From the NCBI GenBank assembly GCA_019239785.1, contig JAFAZM010000275.1, positions 1 through 5,271 of the forward strand: a stretch of DNA of 5,271 bases. The letters run 5' to 3'. Made by a program: the position numbers and the translations under genes. The notes under the pieces were generated by a model. That model saw only the letters and a list, made by a program, of their open reading frames with translations. It made no database searches and had not been told where the DNA came from. Of the stretch, positions 1 to 5,271 are shown in pieces. Within the stretch, counting starts at the first letter, position 1, and each line of letters begins with the position of its first letter. This DNA comes from Sphingomonadaceae bacterium. GTDB lineage: Bacteria > Pseudomonadota > Alphaproteobacteria > Sphingomonadales > Sphingomonadaceae.

Positions 1-1362
1 AGCCCCCGCGCGCCCCAACACTTCTTTCATGCCGGCGTGCCGATCCTCGCCATCTGCTACGGCCAGCAGACCATGGCCCACCAGCTCGGCGGCCGGGTGG
101 CGCCGGGCGACAATCGCGAGTTCGGCCGCGCCTTTATCGAGATCGTCGACGAATGCAGCCTGTTCGACGGCCTGTGGTCGCCGGGCGAGCGCCACCAGGT
201 CTGGATGAGCCATGGCGACCGGGTCGAGGCTTTGCCCGACGGCTTCAGCGTCGTCGCAGCGTCGGAAGGTGCGCCCTATGCGGTGGCGACCGACGAGCGG
301 CGCCGCTTCTTCAGCCTGATGTTCCATCCCGAGGTCGTGCACACGCCGGACGGCGGTAAATTGCTCGCCAACTTCGTCCGCCATGTCTGCGGTCTCGCCG
401 GCGATTGGACGATGGCCGAATATCGCGCGACCAAGATCGCCGACATCCGCGCCCAGGTCGGGCAGGGCAGGGTGATCTGCGGCCTTTCGGGCGGCGTCGA
501 CAGCGCTGTCGCCGCGGTTTTGATCCACGAGGCGATCGGCCACCAGCTTACCTGCGTCTTCGTCGACCACGGCCTGATGCGCGCGAACGAGGCCGAGCAG
601 GTCGTCAGCCTGTTCCGCAACCATTACAACATCCCGCTCGTCCATGTGGACGCGTCCGAGCAGTTCCTCTCCGGCCTTGCCGGGCTCGACGAGCCCGAGG
701 CCAAGCGCAAGCTGATCGGCAAGACCTTCATCGACATCTTCGAGGCGGAGGCGAAGAAGATCGGCGGCGCCGACTTCCTCGCCCAGGGCACGCTCTATCC
801 GGACGTGATCGAGAGCGTCAGCTTCACCGGCGGGCCTTCGGTGACGATCAAGAGTCACCACAATGTCGGCGGCCTGCCCGAGCGGATGAACATGCAGCTC
901 GTCGAGCCGCTCAGGGAATTGTTCAAGGACGAGGTGCGCGCGCTCGGCCGCGAGCTCGGCCTCCCGCAGGCGTTCGTCGGCCGCCATCCCTTCCCCGGGC
1001 CGGGCCTCGCCATCCGCATCCCTGGCGAAGTGACGAAGGAACGCTGCGACCTGCTGCGCAAGGCGGACGCCATCTATCTGGAGGAGATCCGCAACGCCGG
1101 CCTCTACGATGCGATCTGGCAGGCCTTCGCGGTGCTGCTGCCGGTCCGCACCGTCGGCGTGATGGGCGATTACCGCACCTACGATCATGTCTGCGCGCTG
1201 CGCGCCGTCACCTCCACCGACGGCATGACCGCCGACATCTACCCGTTCGATGCCGCCTTCCTCAGCCGCGTCGCGACGCGGATCGTGAACGAGGTGCGGG
1301 GCATCAACCGGGTGGTCTACGATTACACGTCCAAGCCGCCGGGGACGATCGAGTGGGAGTGA
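1..1362 (+). CDS. guaA: GMP synthase (glutamine-hydrolysing), 5' truncated by window edge
   Basis: This enzyme makes GMP from XMP, ATP and glutamine, the last step of de novo guanine nucleotide synthesis in the cytoplasm. The frame is open from base 1, so the GTG at 37 is an internal valine and not the start. The 453 visible residues begin inside the class I glutamine amidotransferase domain. The nucleophile is Cys in ICYGQQ (codon 55-57), and the His and Glu of the triad are in MFHPEV (codons 325-327 and 331-333). The ATP-pyrophosphatase P-loop SGGVDS is at 487-504. The dimerisation domain follows, with KSHHNVGGLP and HPFPGPGL, and the protein ends in the family's hallmark KPPGTIEWE. By comparison with the roughly 520-525 residue family, about 65-70 N-terminal residues lie outside the window. 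No frameshift or lost key residue is visible. Another gene on the same strand, asnB, starts 56 bp downstream. The family assignment is essentially certain. Confidence 0.98.
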   Translation, partial: SPRAPQHFFHAGVPILAICYGQQTMAHQLGGRVAPGDNREFGRAFIEIVDECSLFDGLWSPGERHQVWMSHGDRVEALPDGFSVVAASEGAPYAVATDERRRFFSLMFHPEVVHTPDGGKLLANFVRHVCGLAGDWTMAEYRATKIADIRAQVGQGRVICGLSGGVDSAVAAVLIHEAIGHQLTCVFVDHGLMRANEAEQVVSLFRNHYNIPLVHVDASEQFLSGLAGLDEPEAKRKLIGKTFIDIFEAEAKKIGGADFLAQGTLYPDVIESVSFTGGPSVTIKSHHNVGGLPERMNMQLVEPLRELFKDEVRALGRELGLPQAFVGRHPFPGPGLAIRIPGEVTKERCDLLRKADAIYLEEIRNAGLYDAIWQAFAVLLPVRTVGVMGDYRTYDHVCALRAVTSTDGMTADIYPFDAAFLSRVATRIVNEVRGINRVVYDYTSKPPGTIEWE

Positions 1363-1418
1363 GCGTCCTCTAGGACATGCCGCTGGACGGCGCGCAAGTG
1401 TCTGTTAAACCTAGGACG

Positions 1419-3380
1419 ATGTGTGGACTTGCAGGCATCGTTTCCTTCTCCAGGCCCGTCGACACCCGGCAGGTCGTGGCTATGGCCGCCGCGATCCGCC
1501 ATCGCGGGCCGGACGCGAGCGGCCTGTTCGAAGACGGGCCGGCCGTCATCGCCGCCCATCGCCTTGCCATCACCGATCCGCACGGCGTGGGCGCGCAGCC
1601 ATTCGCCTCGGCCGACGGGCGCCTGCAGCTCGCCTACAATGGAGAGGTCTACAATCACCGGGAGCTGCGCACCGCGCTCGAAGCCCGCGGCCACCGCTTC
1701 CGCACCGGCACGGACACCGAAATGGTCGTCGCCGCCTATCGCGAGTGGGGCGAGCAATGTGTCGAGCGCTTCGAGGGCATGTGGGCTTTCGCGCTCTGGG
1801 ACCGCGACCGCAACAGCCTGTTCTGCTCGCGCGATCGGTTCGGCATCAAGCCTTTCTATTATCATGTCGATGCGGACCGTTTCGCCTTCGCGAGCGAGAT
1901 CAAGGCGTTTCGTCCGCTCATCGACTTTCGGGTGCGCGCCGAGATCCTGCGCGATTTCCTCGAATATACGCTGGTCCAGCATCGCGCCGAGACCTTCGTC
2001 GAAGGCATATGCTCGCTGGCGCCCGCCCATGTTCTGACCTTTTCGCCCGGGGGCCTCAAATTGGCCCGCTACTGGAAGCTGGGCTTGCGCGAGGCGCCCG
2101 CCGATCCGGTCGAGGCCGTTCGCGAGCGCTTCTTCCATTCGGTCGGCAGTCATGTCGCACGAGACGTCCCCCAGGGCTTCTGCCTGTCGGGCGGGCTCGA
2201 TTCCTCCTCGATCGTCTGCGCCGCGCATGCGCTCGATCCGGGCGCCGAGCAGCACAGCTTCACGGCCAGCTTTCCCGACCAGGGCATCGAGGAGCGGCTG
2301 TTCGCCCAGCCGGTCGTGGACAAGGTGGGCGCGCGGCCGCACTGGATTTCCTTTTCGTCGGCCGAGCTGGTCGAGGAGCTGCCGAAGATCGTCCATGCCC
2401 AGGACGAGCCGTTCATCGGCACCAGCATCGCCGCCGAATGGTTCGTGATGAAGAAAGCCGCGGAGGCGGGCCGGAAGGTCATGCTCGACGGCCAGGGCGC
2501 TGATGAGCTGCTTGGCGGATATCGGCCATTGATCGGCTTCCATTTCGCCGATCTGCTCGCCGCCGGCAGGCTGCGCGCGCTCGGCCGCGAGATGACCGCC
2601 TTTCGTCGGTTGCAGGGTGCGAGCGCTGCGAATCTCGCCGCGTTGACGCTGCGCCCCTTTCTCACCGTAGGTGAGGAGCAGTGGCTGCGGGCGCGCGGCG
2701 TCCGGCGCGCCGGTCTGCTCCATGGCGACTTGCGGCGGCTGCCGGCGCGGTTCGATCGGCAGGTTTCGCCTTTCCCCGACCGCCTTCGCAAGCGGCTCCA
2801 CCTGCTCACCGAACGCCTGCCCCATCTGCTGCACACCTGCGATCGCAGCTCGATGGCGCACGGTATCGAAACCCGCGTTCCTTATCTGGACCATCCTTTG
2901 GTCGAGACCATCTTCTCGATCGGGGGCAGCGGCCTCGTCGAGGGCGGACAGCAGAAGATGGTGATGCGCCGCGCGCTCGGCGATCTGCTCCCCGACGAGG
3001 TTCTCCATCGCCGCTGCAAGCTGAGCTTCCCCACGCCCGAGGGACGGTTCTTCCGCGAGGAGCTCGGCGCGATGGCGGAAGATATCTACGCCTCCCGCTC
3101 CTTTCGGGAGCGCGGCTGGATCAATCCCCGGGCGTGCCGGGAGCGGCTCGCCGCCCACCGCGGCGGCGCGCTCAATGCGGGCTACGAGCTGTGGCGGGTG
3201 CTGAACGCGGAATTGTGGGCGCGCGCTTTTCTGGACGGCGTCTCCGATCCGGCGCCGGCGCCCTCGGTTCCCGCCGTTCGCGCCGGGGCGGGACGGCGGC
3301 AGCGGCAAGCGGCCCCGCCGCCGCTGAACCCGGCGGCGCCCGCCCGCCCGCCGACATTCGGAGAATCCTCTTCCATTTGA
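1419..3380 (+). CDS. asnB: Asparagine synthetase B-type (glutamine-hydrolysing)
   Basis: This enzyme converts aspartate, ATP and glutamine to asparagine, AMP, PPi and glutamate. The start is set at ATG 1419 and not the in-frame ATG 1377, because this family needs Cys directly after the initiator Met (MCGLAGIV) as the class II glutaminase nucleophile. The glutaminase domain covers about residues 1-200, with RHRGPD (27-32), the HR at 47-48, YNGEVYNH (73-80), GTDTE (97-101) and RDRFGIKP. The synthase domain follows, with the PPi-loop SGGLDSS from residue 257, GQGADELLGGY (358-368), SMAHGIETRVPYLDH, and KLSFPTP near 535. Both active sites look intact. After about residue 607 comes a 46-residue Ala/Pro/Arg-rich tail that lies outside the family core. 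The ribosome binding site is poor: AGGA at 1413-1416 lies only 2 nt before ATG. The gene follows guaA by 56 bp and could be co-transcribed. Some AsnB-like proteins amidate other substrates in surface-polymer or peptide pathways, but no such neighbours are visible. Confidence 0.93.
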   Translation: MCGLAGIVSFSRPVDTRQVVAMAAAIRHRGPDASGLFEDGPAVIAAHRLAITDPHGVGAQPFASADGRLQLAYNGEVYNHRELRTALEARGHRFRTGTDTEMVVAAYREWGEQCVERFEGMWAFALWDRDRNSLFCSRDRFGIKPFYYHVDADRFAFASEIKAFRPLIDFRVRAEILRDFLEYTLVQHRAETFVEGICSLAPAHVLTFSPGGLKLARYWKLGLREAPADPVEAVRERFFHSVGSHVARDVPQGFCLSGGLDSSSIVCAAHALDPGAEQHSFTASFPDQGIEERLFAQPVVDKVGARPHWISFSSAELVEELPKIVHAQDEPFIGTSIAAEWFVMKKAAEAGRKVMLDGQGADELLGGYRPLIGFHFADLLAAGRLRALGREMTAFRRLQGASAANLAALTLRPFLTVGEEQWLRARGVRRAGLLHGDLRRLPARFDRQVSPFPDRLRKRLHLLTERLPHLLHTCDRSSMAHGIETRVPYLDHPLVETIFSIGGSGLVEGGQQKMVMRRALGDLLPDEVLHRRCKLSFPTPEGRFFREELGAMAEDIYASRSFRERGWINPRACRERLAAHRGGALNAGYELWRVLNAELWARAFLDGVSDPAPAPSVPAVRAGAGRRQRQAAPPPLNPAAPARPPTFGESSSI

Positions 3381-3391
3381 AGGGAAGCGCG

Positions 3392-3559
3392 ATGCCGTCG
3401 CAGATCGCGGTGCGACAGGTGCGGACATCCGCGCGCCATTCCGATCCAGCTCATATTGTCCGCGCCGAGGATCGCCTCGCCCAGGCGCCCGCGCATCGAA
3501 CGTCGAGAAAAATTTGCGCAAGGGATGTCGATTTCGGACAAGCTCGTTCGTCGTCATGA
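3392..3559 (+). CDS. Possible 55-residue small ORF downstream of asnB (doubtful)
   Basis: An ATG at 3392 is preceded by the purine-rich AGGGAAG (3381-3387), which begins directly after the asnB stop codon. It opens a 55-codon frame starting MPSQIAVRQV and ending at TGA 3557-3559. The peptide is rich in Arg, Ala and Ser, has one Cys, and shows no signal peptide, membrane segment or motif that I recognise. Third codon positions are much less biased to G/C than in asnB or the DGPF gene, especially in its second half. Its 3' end also runs through the predicted promoter of the next gene. The ribosome-binding-like sequence is the only positive evidence, so it is more likely chance than a gene. Confidence 0.18.
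   Translation: MPSQIAVRQVRTSARHSDPAHIVRAEDRLAQAPAHRTSRKICARDVDFGQARSSS
3526..3552 (+). promoter_or_regulatory. Predicted ECF42-type sigma promoter of the DGPF gene
   Basis: TGTCGA at 3526-3531 is followed after 17 bp by CGTC at 3549-3552. From memory, the promoter described for ECF42 sigma factors in Streptomyces venezuelae has TGTCGA at -35 and CG(A/T)C at -10, so both boxes match exactly at a normal ECF spacing. An AT-rich tract (3508-3515) lies just upstream of the -35 box. Transcription would start at about 3558-3561, leaving a leader of roughly 42-45 nt that contains the Shine-Dalgarno sequence of the DGPF gene. The ECF42 gene itself lies further right in the same window. A second CGTC at 3552-3555 would give a spacer of 20 bp, which is less likely. 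The boxes are read from sequence; their function is inferred. Confidence 0.6.
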
Positions 3560-3590
3560 CACAAGCCGCCAATGAAGGTCGGCTCGAGCA

Positions 3591-3595
3591 GGGAG
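3591..3595 (+). promoter_or_regulatory. Ribosome binding site of the DGPF gene
   Basis: GGGAG lies 7 nt before ATG 3603. It is the clearest Shine-Dalgarno sequence in the window and supports that start codon. Confidence 0.7.
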
Positions 3596-3602
3596 ACGGA
3601 CG

Positions 3603-4037
3603 ATGCGGGTGATGGTGTTCTTCAAAGCCAGTGAGGCAACCGAGCAGGGCCTGGCGCCGACGCCGGAGATGCTGGAAGCGTTCGCGGCGATGGACCGGTT
3701 CACCGAGGAACTGGTCGAGGCCGGAATCTTCGTGGCCGGCGCCGGCCTCAAGCCGAGCGCCGAAGCCAAGCGGATCGCGTTCGACGGCGCCAGGCGAACG
3801 ATCATCGACGGGCCGTTCGCCGAGGCCCGCGAGCTGGTCGCCGGCTTCTCGATCTGGGAGGTGAGAGACATGGACGAAGCCGTGGCCTGGGCGAAGCGCT
3901 GTCCCAATCCCGGCCCCGGCCACGGCGAGCTCGAGCTCAGGCCGTTCTTCGAGGCGGCGGACCTGGCGGATTTCGTCACGCCCGAGGAGCTGGCGACGCC
4001 GCGGGAGGGGGAGCGGGGCAAGCTTGGGGTTGCCTAG
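3603..4037 (+). CDS. DGPF-domain / YCII-related family protein
   Basis: This is a 144-residue soluble protein of the YCII-related (DGPF) family, which adopts a small ferredoxin-like alpha/beta fold. In sequence it shows the family layout: an N-terminal strand (MRVMVFFKAS), a helix (residues about 21-40), GAGLKPS (46-52), the name-giving DGPFAE (69-74, bases from 3807), then ELVAGFSIWEV and EAVAWAKRCPNP (92-103). The last 30 or so residues are a charged tail. Length and motifs are typical, with no membrane or signal segment. Its biochemical role is unknown; genes of this type are regularly found beside ECF42 sigma factors, and one such sigma gene begins 587 bp downstream. The start is supported by GGGAG 7 nt upstream and by the match of the first residues to the family. 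A predicted ECF42-type promoter lies at 3526-3552. Palindromes follow the stop. Confidence 0.92.
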   Translation: MRVMVFFKASEATEQGLAPTPEMLEAFAAMDRFTEELVEAGIFVAGAGLKPSAEAKRIAFDGARRTIIDGPFAEARELVAGFSIWEVRDMDEAVAWAKRCPNPGPGHGELELRPFFEAADLADFVTPEELATPREGERGKLGVA

Positions 4038-4103
4038 GCTGGGAGCCCGCAGATGGGAGCGTCAGATTGCGCTGCCGACTGGGGATAGCGGTGGACGAGG
4101 TCT

Positions 4104-4152
4104 TAGAGCGGTTTGTGATCTGATTGCATCAGATCAACCGCTCTAGGTTTTT
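4104..4152 (+). repeat. AGAGCGG/CCGCTCT palindrome with T-run; possible terminator
   Basis: This is a two-part hairpin. The outer arms 4104-4113 and 4136-4145 pair perfectly over 10 bp (TAGAGCGGTT with AACCGCTCTA). The inner arms 4117-4124 and 4128-4135 pair over 8 bp (GATCTGAT with ATCAGATC) around a 3-nt TGC loop. A 3-nt bulge (4114-4116) lies on the left side. GG and five T residues (4148-4152) follow, so on the plus strand it could end transcription of the DGPF gene 67 nt after its stop codon. The CTAGAGCGG ends resemble intergenic palindromic repeats that I recall as common in alphaproteobacterial genomes. It may be such a repeat serving as a terminator. The structure is seen; the function is inferred. 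Confidence 0.75.
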
Positions 4153-4160
4153 GTATTGCC

Positions 4161-4209
4161 GCGATTTCCCAGTCGTCGAATGAGTCCATCCGACTGGAAA
4201 TCGCTCTAG
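4161..4209. repeat. Second palindrome, GCGATTTCC...GGAAATCGCTCTAG
   Basis: Arms 4161-4175 and 4191-4204 pair over 14 bp with one bulged C (4168), enclosing a 15-nt loop that can itself pair weakly (ATG 4180-4182 with CAT 4187-4189). The right end reads CGCTCTAG (4202-4209), the same eight bases as the right end of the first palindrome (4139-4146), so both begin CTAGAGCG when read on the minus strand. It lies between two convergent genes, and its right end contains the stop codon of the minus-strand gene. There is no T-run directly after it on either strand, so it is a weaker terminator candidate. It is most likely a copy of a dispersed intergenic palindromic repeat. Confidence 0.7.
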
Positions 4210-4535
4210 CGCACCAGCGAAACGTTATGCTTCGCGGCGGCGGAACGTGCCTTAACTTCGATGTCCCTGACGAGTTTGGTCAGACGCTTGTTTACGGCGC
4301 TTGTTTCATGCTGCTCGACCTCGTCGCCATTTTCGCGGCAAAGCCATCTGTCATTCAGTGAACCCATCCCGCCCGTCGCTTCCGACACAACGGACGCCAA
4401 GGCGGATTCATCCCCGCGTCGCAGCCGCTCTTCAAGTGCAGACAATCTGGGCGCCGTGCTTCTGTCGCCATGGTCGACCAGCAATCGGCGTGCTTGCTCC
4501 AGCGCTTCTGCGACTGCTTCGAGTCCGTCCATCAT
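4206..4535 (-). CDS. Small hypothetical protein with GGMGSLND motif
   Basis: This is a predicted 109-residue cytoplasmic protein of unknown function. It begins MMDGLEAVAEALEQ, has a first helical half rich in Glu, Leu and Arg, then GGMGSLND (residues 55-62), an ENGDE stretch, and a C-terminal helix around NKRLTKLVRD (82-91). The pattern GGMGS(F/L)ND followed by N-R-L helices resembles a family of small uncharacterised proteins; I tentatively think of DUF6966, from memory only. The frame stays open upstream to a TTG at 4652, but that would overlap the sigma gene start, and the extra residues look like non-coding translation. ATG 4535, or the adjacent ATG 4532, is therefore preferred, although neither has a clear Shine-Dalgarno sequence. 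GC is lower than in neighbours (67 of 120 bases over 4261-4380, against 43 of 60 over 3721-3780). The gene converges on the DGPF gene and diverges from the sigma gene. Confidence 0.65.
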   Translation of the reverse strand: MMDGLEAVAEALEQARRLLVDHGDRSTAPRLSALEERLRRGDESALASVVSEATGGMGSLNDRWLCRENGDEVEQHETSAVNKRLTKLVRDIEVKARSAAAKHNVSLVR

Positions 4536-4624
4536 GCGATTGTAGCCGCTATGGCCGGGGCCCGCCATCGGGAGCGTTCTGCTCGCTCGCTTGCCTCCCG
4601 CGCGTGCGAAGCCGAAAAAGCGGT
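4536..4624. other. Divergent intergenic region before the ECF sigma gene
   Basis: These 89 bp must hold the promoters of both the minus-strand hypothetical gene and the sigma gene if their starts are correct. There is no TGTCGA element here, so I see no sign of autoregulation by the ECF42 sigma factor, and no convincing -35/-10 pair for a housekeeping sigma factor in either direction. The only purine-rich stretch before the sigma gene is GAAAAAG (4614-4620), a weak ribosome binding site. Confidence 0.5.
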
Positions 4625-5271
4625 GTGACTGCAAGCGAAACGCACCAAACAATCGAAGCGACGTTCCGCATCGAGCGGGCCAGGCTCGTCGCGGGCCTGG
4701 CCCGGCTGGTGCGCGATATCGATCGTGCCGAGGAGCTGGCGCAGGACGCCCTGGTCGTCGCGCTCGCCGAATGGCCGCGGACCGGGGTGCCGGCCAATCC
4801 GGTCGCCTGGCTGATGAAAGCGGCCAAGCGCCGCGCCATCGACGCGATCCGGCGCGACCGGATGCGGACGCGCAAGCATGAGGAAATCGCGCGGGAGCTG
4901 GACGAGGCGTCGGGCGGCGCGGTCGAGGCGATCGAAGCGGCCATGGACGACGATCTCGGCGACGAGCTGCTCGGCCTGATCTTCGCCGCCTGCCATCCGA
5001 TGCTGTCGCCCGAGGCTCGCGCCGCGCTCACCCTGCGGGTGGTCGGCGGCCGCACGACCGACGAGATCGCCCGCGCCTTCCTGCCGAGCGAGGCGACGAT
5101 CGCACAGCGCATCGTCCGCGCCAAGAAGGCGATCGCCAGAGCCGGCCTGGCCTTCGAGGTGCCGCGCGGCGCCGAACGGACGAAGCGGCTGCCCTCGGTG
5201 CTGGAGGTCGTCTACCTCATCTTCAACGAAGGCTATGCGGCGACCGCTGGTGACGACCTCGTCCGGCCGGA
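4625..5271 (+). CDS. ECF42-type RNA polymerase sigma factor, 3' truncated by window edge
   Basis: This is an extracytoplasmic-function sigma factor that directs RNA polymerase to specific promoters. There are 215 complete codons and no stop before the window end; relatives have about 400 residues, so roughly half is missing. Region 2 spans about residues 12-80 (EELAQDALVVALAEWP, then NPVAWLMKAAKRRAIDAIRR). The linker contains LIFAACHPMLSPEA (118-131). Region 4 is helix-turn-helix (TTDEIARAFLPSEATIAQRIV, 144-164, with IVRAKK after it). The C-terminal extension begins LPSVLEVVYLIFNEGYAAT (189-207), the DUF6596-like part typical of ECF42. This extension, rather than a classical anti-sigma factor, is thought to control activity in the group. 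GTG 4625 is chosen because the following residues (TIEATFRIERARLVAGL) align with the usual N-terminus; GTG 4604 is an alternative. The Shine-Dalgarno sequence is weak. The partner DGPF gene lies upstream, separated by 587 bp. Confidence 0.92.
   Translation, partial: MTASETHQTIEATFRIERARLVAGLARLVRDIDRAEELAQDALVVALAEWPRTGVPANPVAWLMKAAKRRAIDAIRRDRMRTRKHEEIARELDEASGGAVEAIEAAMDDDLGDELLGLIFAACHPMLSPEARAALTLRVVGGRTTDEIARAFLPSEATIAQRIVRAKKAIARAGLAFEVPRGAERTKRLPSVLEVVYLIFNEGYAATAGDDLVRP

Larger units (their letters stand above)
3381..3602. other. Intergenic region between asnB and the DGPF gene
   Basis: These 222 bp separate asnB from the DGPF-family gene. They hold an AT-rich patch (AAAAATTT, 3508-3515), a likely ECF42-type promoter at 3526-3552 and a Shine-Dalgarno sequence at 3591-3595. 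The first part could encode a 55-residue peptide, listed separately with low confidence. There is no convincing intrinsic terminator for asnB: the only nearby hairpin, GCGG-ACAT-CCGC around 3420-3432, has a 4-bp stem and no T-run. Confidence 0.7.

Noticed and set aside
405..1373. A 322-codon plus-strand frame overlapping guaA.
   Set aside because: It is a +1 shadow of guaA, very rich in Arg, Pro and Ala, with no motif; guaA motifs are intact in the main frame.
1365..1376. Small palindrome GTCC-TCTA-GGAC after guaA, considered as a terminator.
   Set aside because: The stem is only 4 bp and no T-run follows.
1377..1418. An upstream in-frame ATG that would add 14 residues to AsnB.
   Set aside because: It would bury the catalytic Cys at position 16. 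The class II glutaminase needs Cys directly after the removed initiator Met.
1419..3559. Possible lasso-peptide cluster: an AsnB-like cyclase plus a small ORF (3392-3559).
   Set aside because: The glutaminase half is complete with its nucleophilic Cys, there is no transglutaminase-like leader peptidase or recognition-element gene, and the small ORF does not look like a precursor and lies downstream with weak coding character.
3556..3612. An 18-codon leader ORF (ATG 3556 to TGA 3610) overlapping the DGPF start.
   Set aside because: The predicted transcript start (about 3558-3561) falls at or after its ATG, and there is no ribosome binding site or codon pattern that points to attenuation.
1323..3923. 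An 866-codon open frame on the minus strand, antisense to asnB and the DGPF gene.
   Set aside because: It is a by-product of strong G/C bias at third codon positions. The plus-strand frames carry complete family motifs of AsnB and the DGPF family, while this frame has compositionally odd Arg/Gly/Glu-rich sequence and no recognisable domain.
4536..4652. N-terminal extension of the minus-strand hypothetical gene to TTG 4652 or ATG 4568.
   Set aside because: The extra residues look like translated intergenic DNA, the TTG start would overlap the sigma gene's first codons, and no ribosome binding site supports either start.
4549..5124. Minus-strand frames of 191 and 154 codons antisense to the sigma gene.
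   Set aside because: They are shadows of the plus-strand ECF42 frame, which has clear sigma regions 2 and 4; the antisense translations are Ser/Arg/Ala-rich with no domain.

Overview
This is a GC-rich window, read as an alphaproteobacterium, most likely in the Sphingomonadales. That placement rests on codon use, the style of the proteins and the intergenic palindromes that begin CTAGAGCG; no rRNA or other marker gene is present to confirm it. Two genes run off the ends: guaA at the left and an ECF sigma factor gene at the right.

Left half (1-3380), metabolic. The 3' part of guaA (GMP synthetase) is followed 56 bp later, on the same strand, by a complete asnB-type glutamine-hydrolysing asparagine synthetase. 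Both enzymes take ammonia from glutamine and activate their substrate with ATP, giving AMP and PPi. Their glutaminase domains are unrelated: class I with a Cys-His-Glu triad in GuaA, and class II with an N-terminal Cys in AsnB. AsnB carries an unusual Ala/Pro/Arg-rich tail of about 46 residues.

Right half (3381-5271), regulatory. A DGPF/YCII-family protein gene (3603-4037) and an ECF42-type sigma factor gene (from GTG 4625, cut by the window end) form a known genomic pairing. Upstream of the DGPF gene is a good match to the ECF42 promoter pattern as I remember it: TGTCGA, 17 bp, CGTC. This suggests that the sigma factor drives the DGPF gene. The pair is not contiguous: 587 bp separate them. 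That gap holds two AGAGCG/CGCTCTAG palindromes and a small convergent minus-strand gene (4206-4535) of unknown function and lower GC. The first palindrome is followed by a T-run and may act as a terminator.

I see no CRISPR array, tRNA, rRNA, insertion sequence or prophage gene. No plainly new system is visible. The most interesting part is the split ECF42/DGPF module with its predicted promoter and the repeat-flanked gene inside it.
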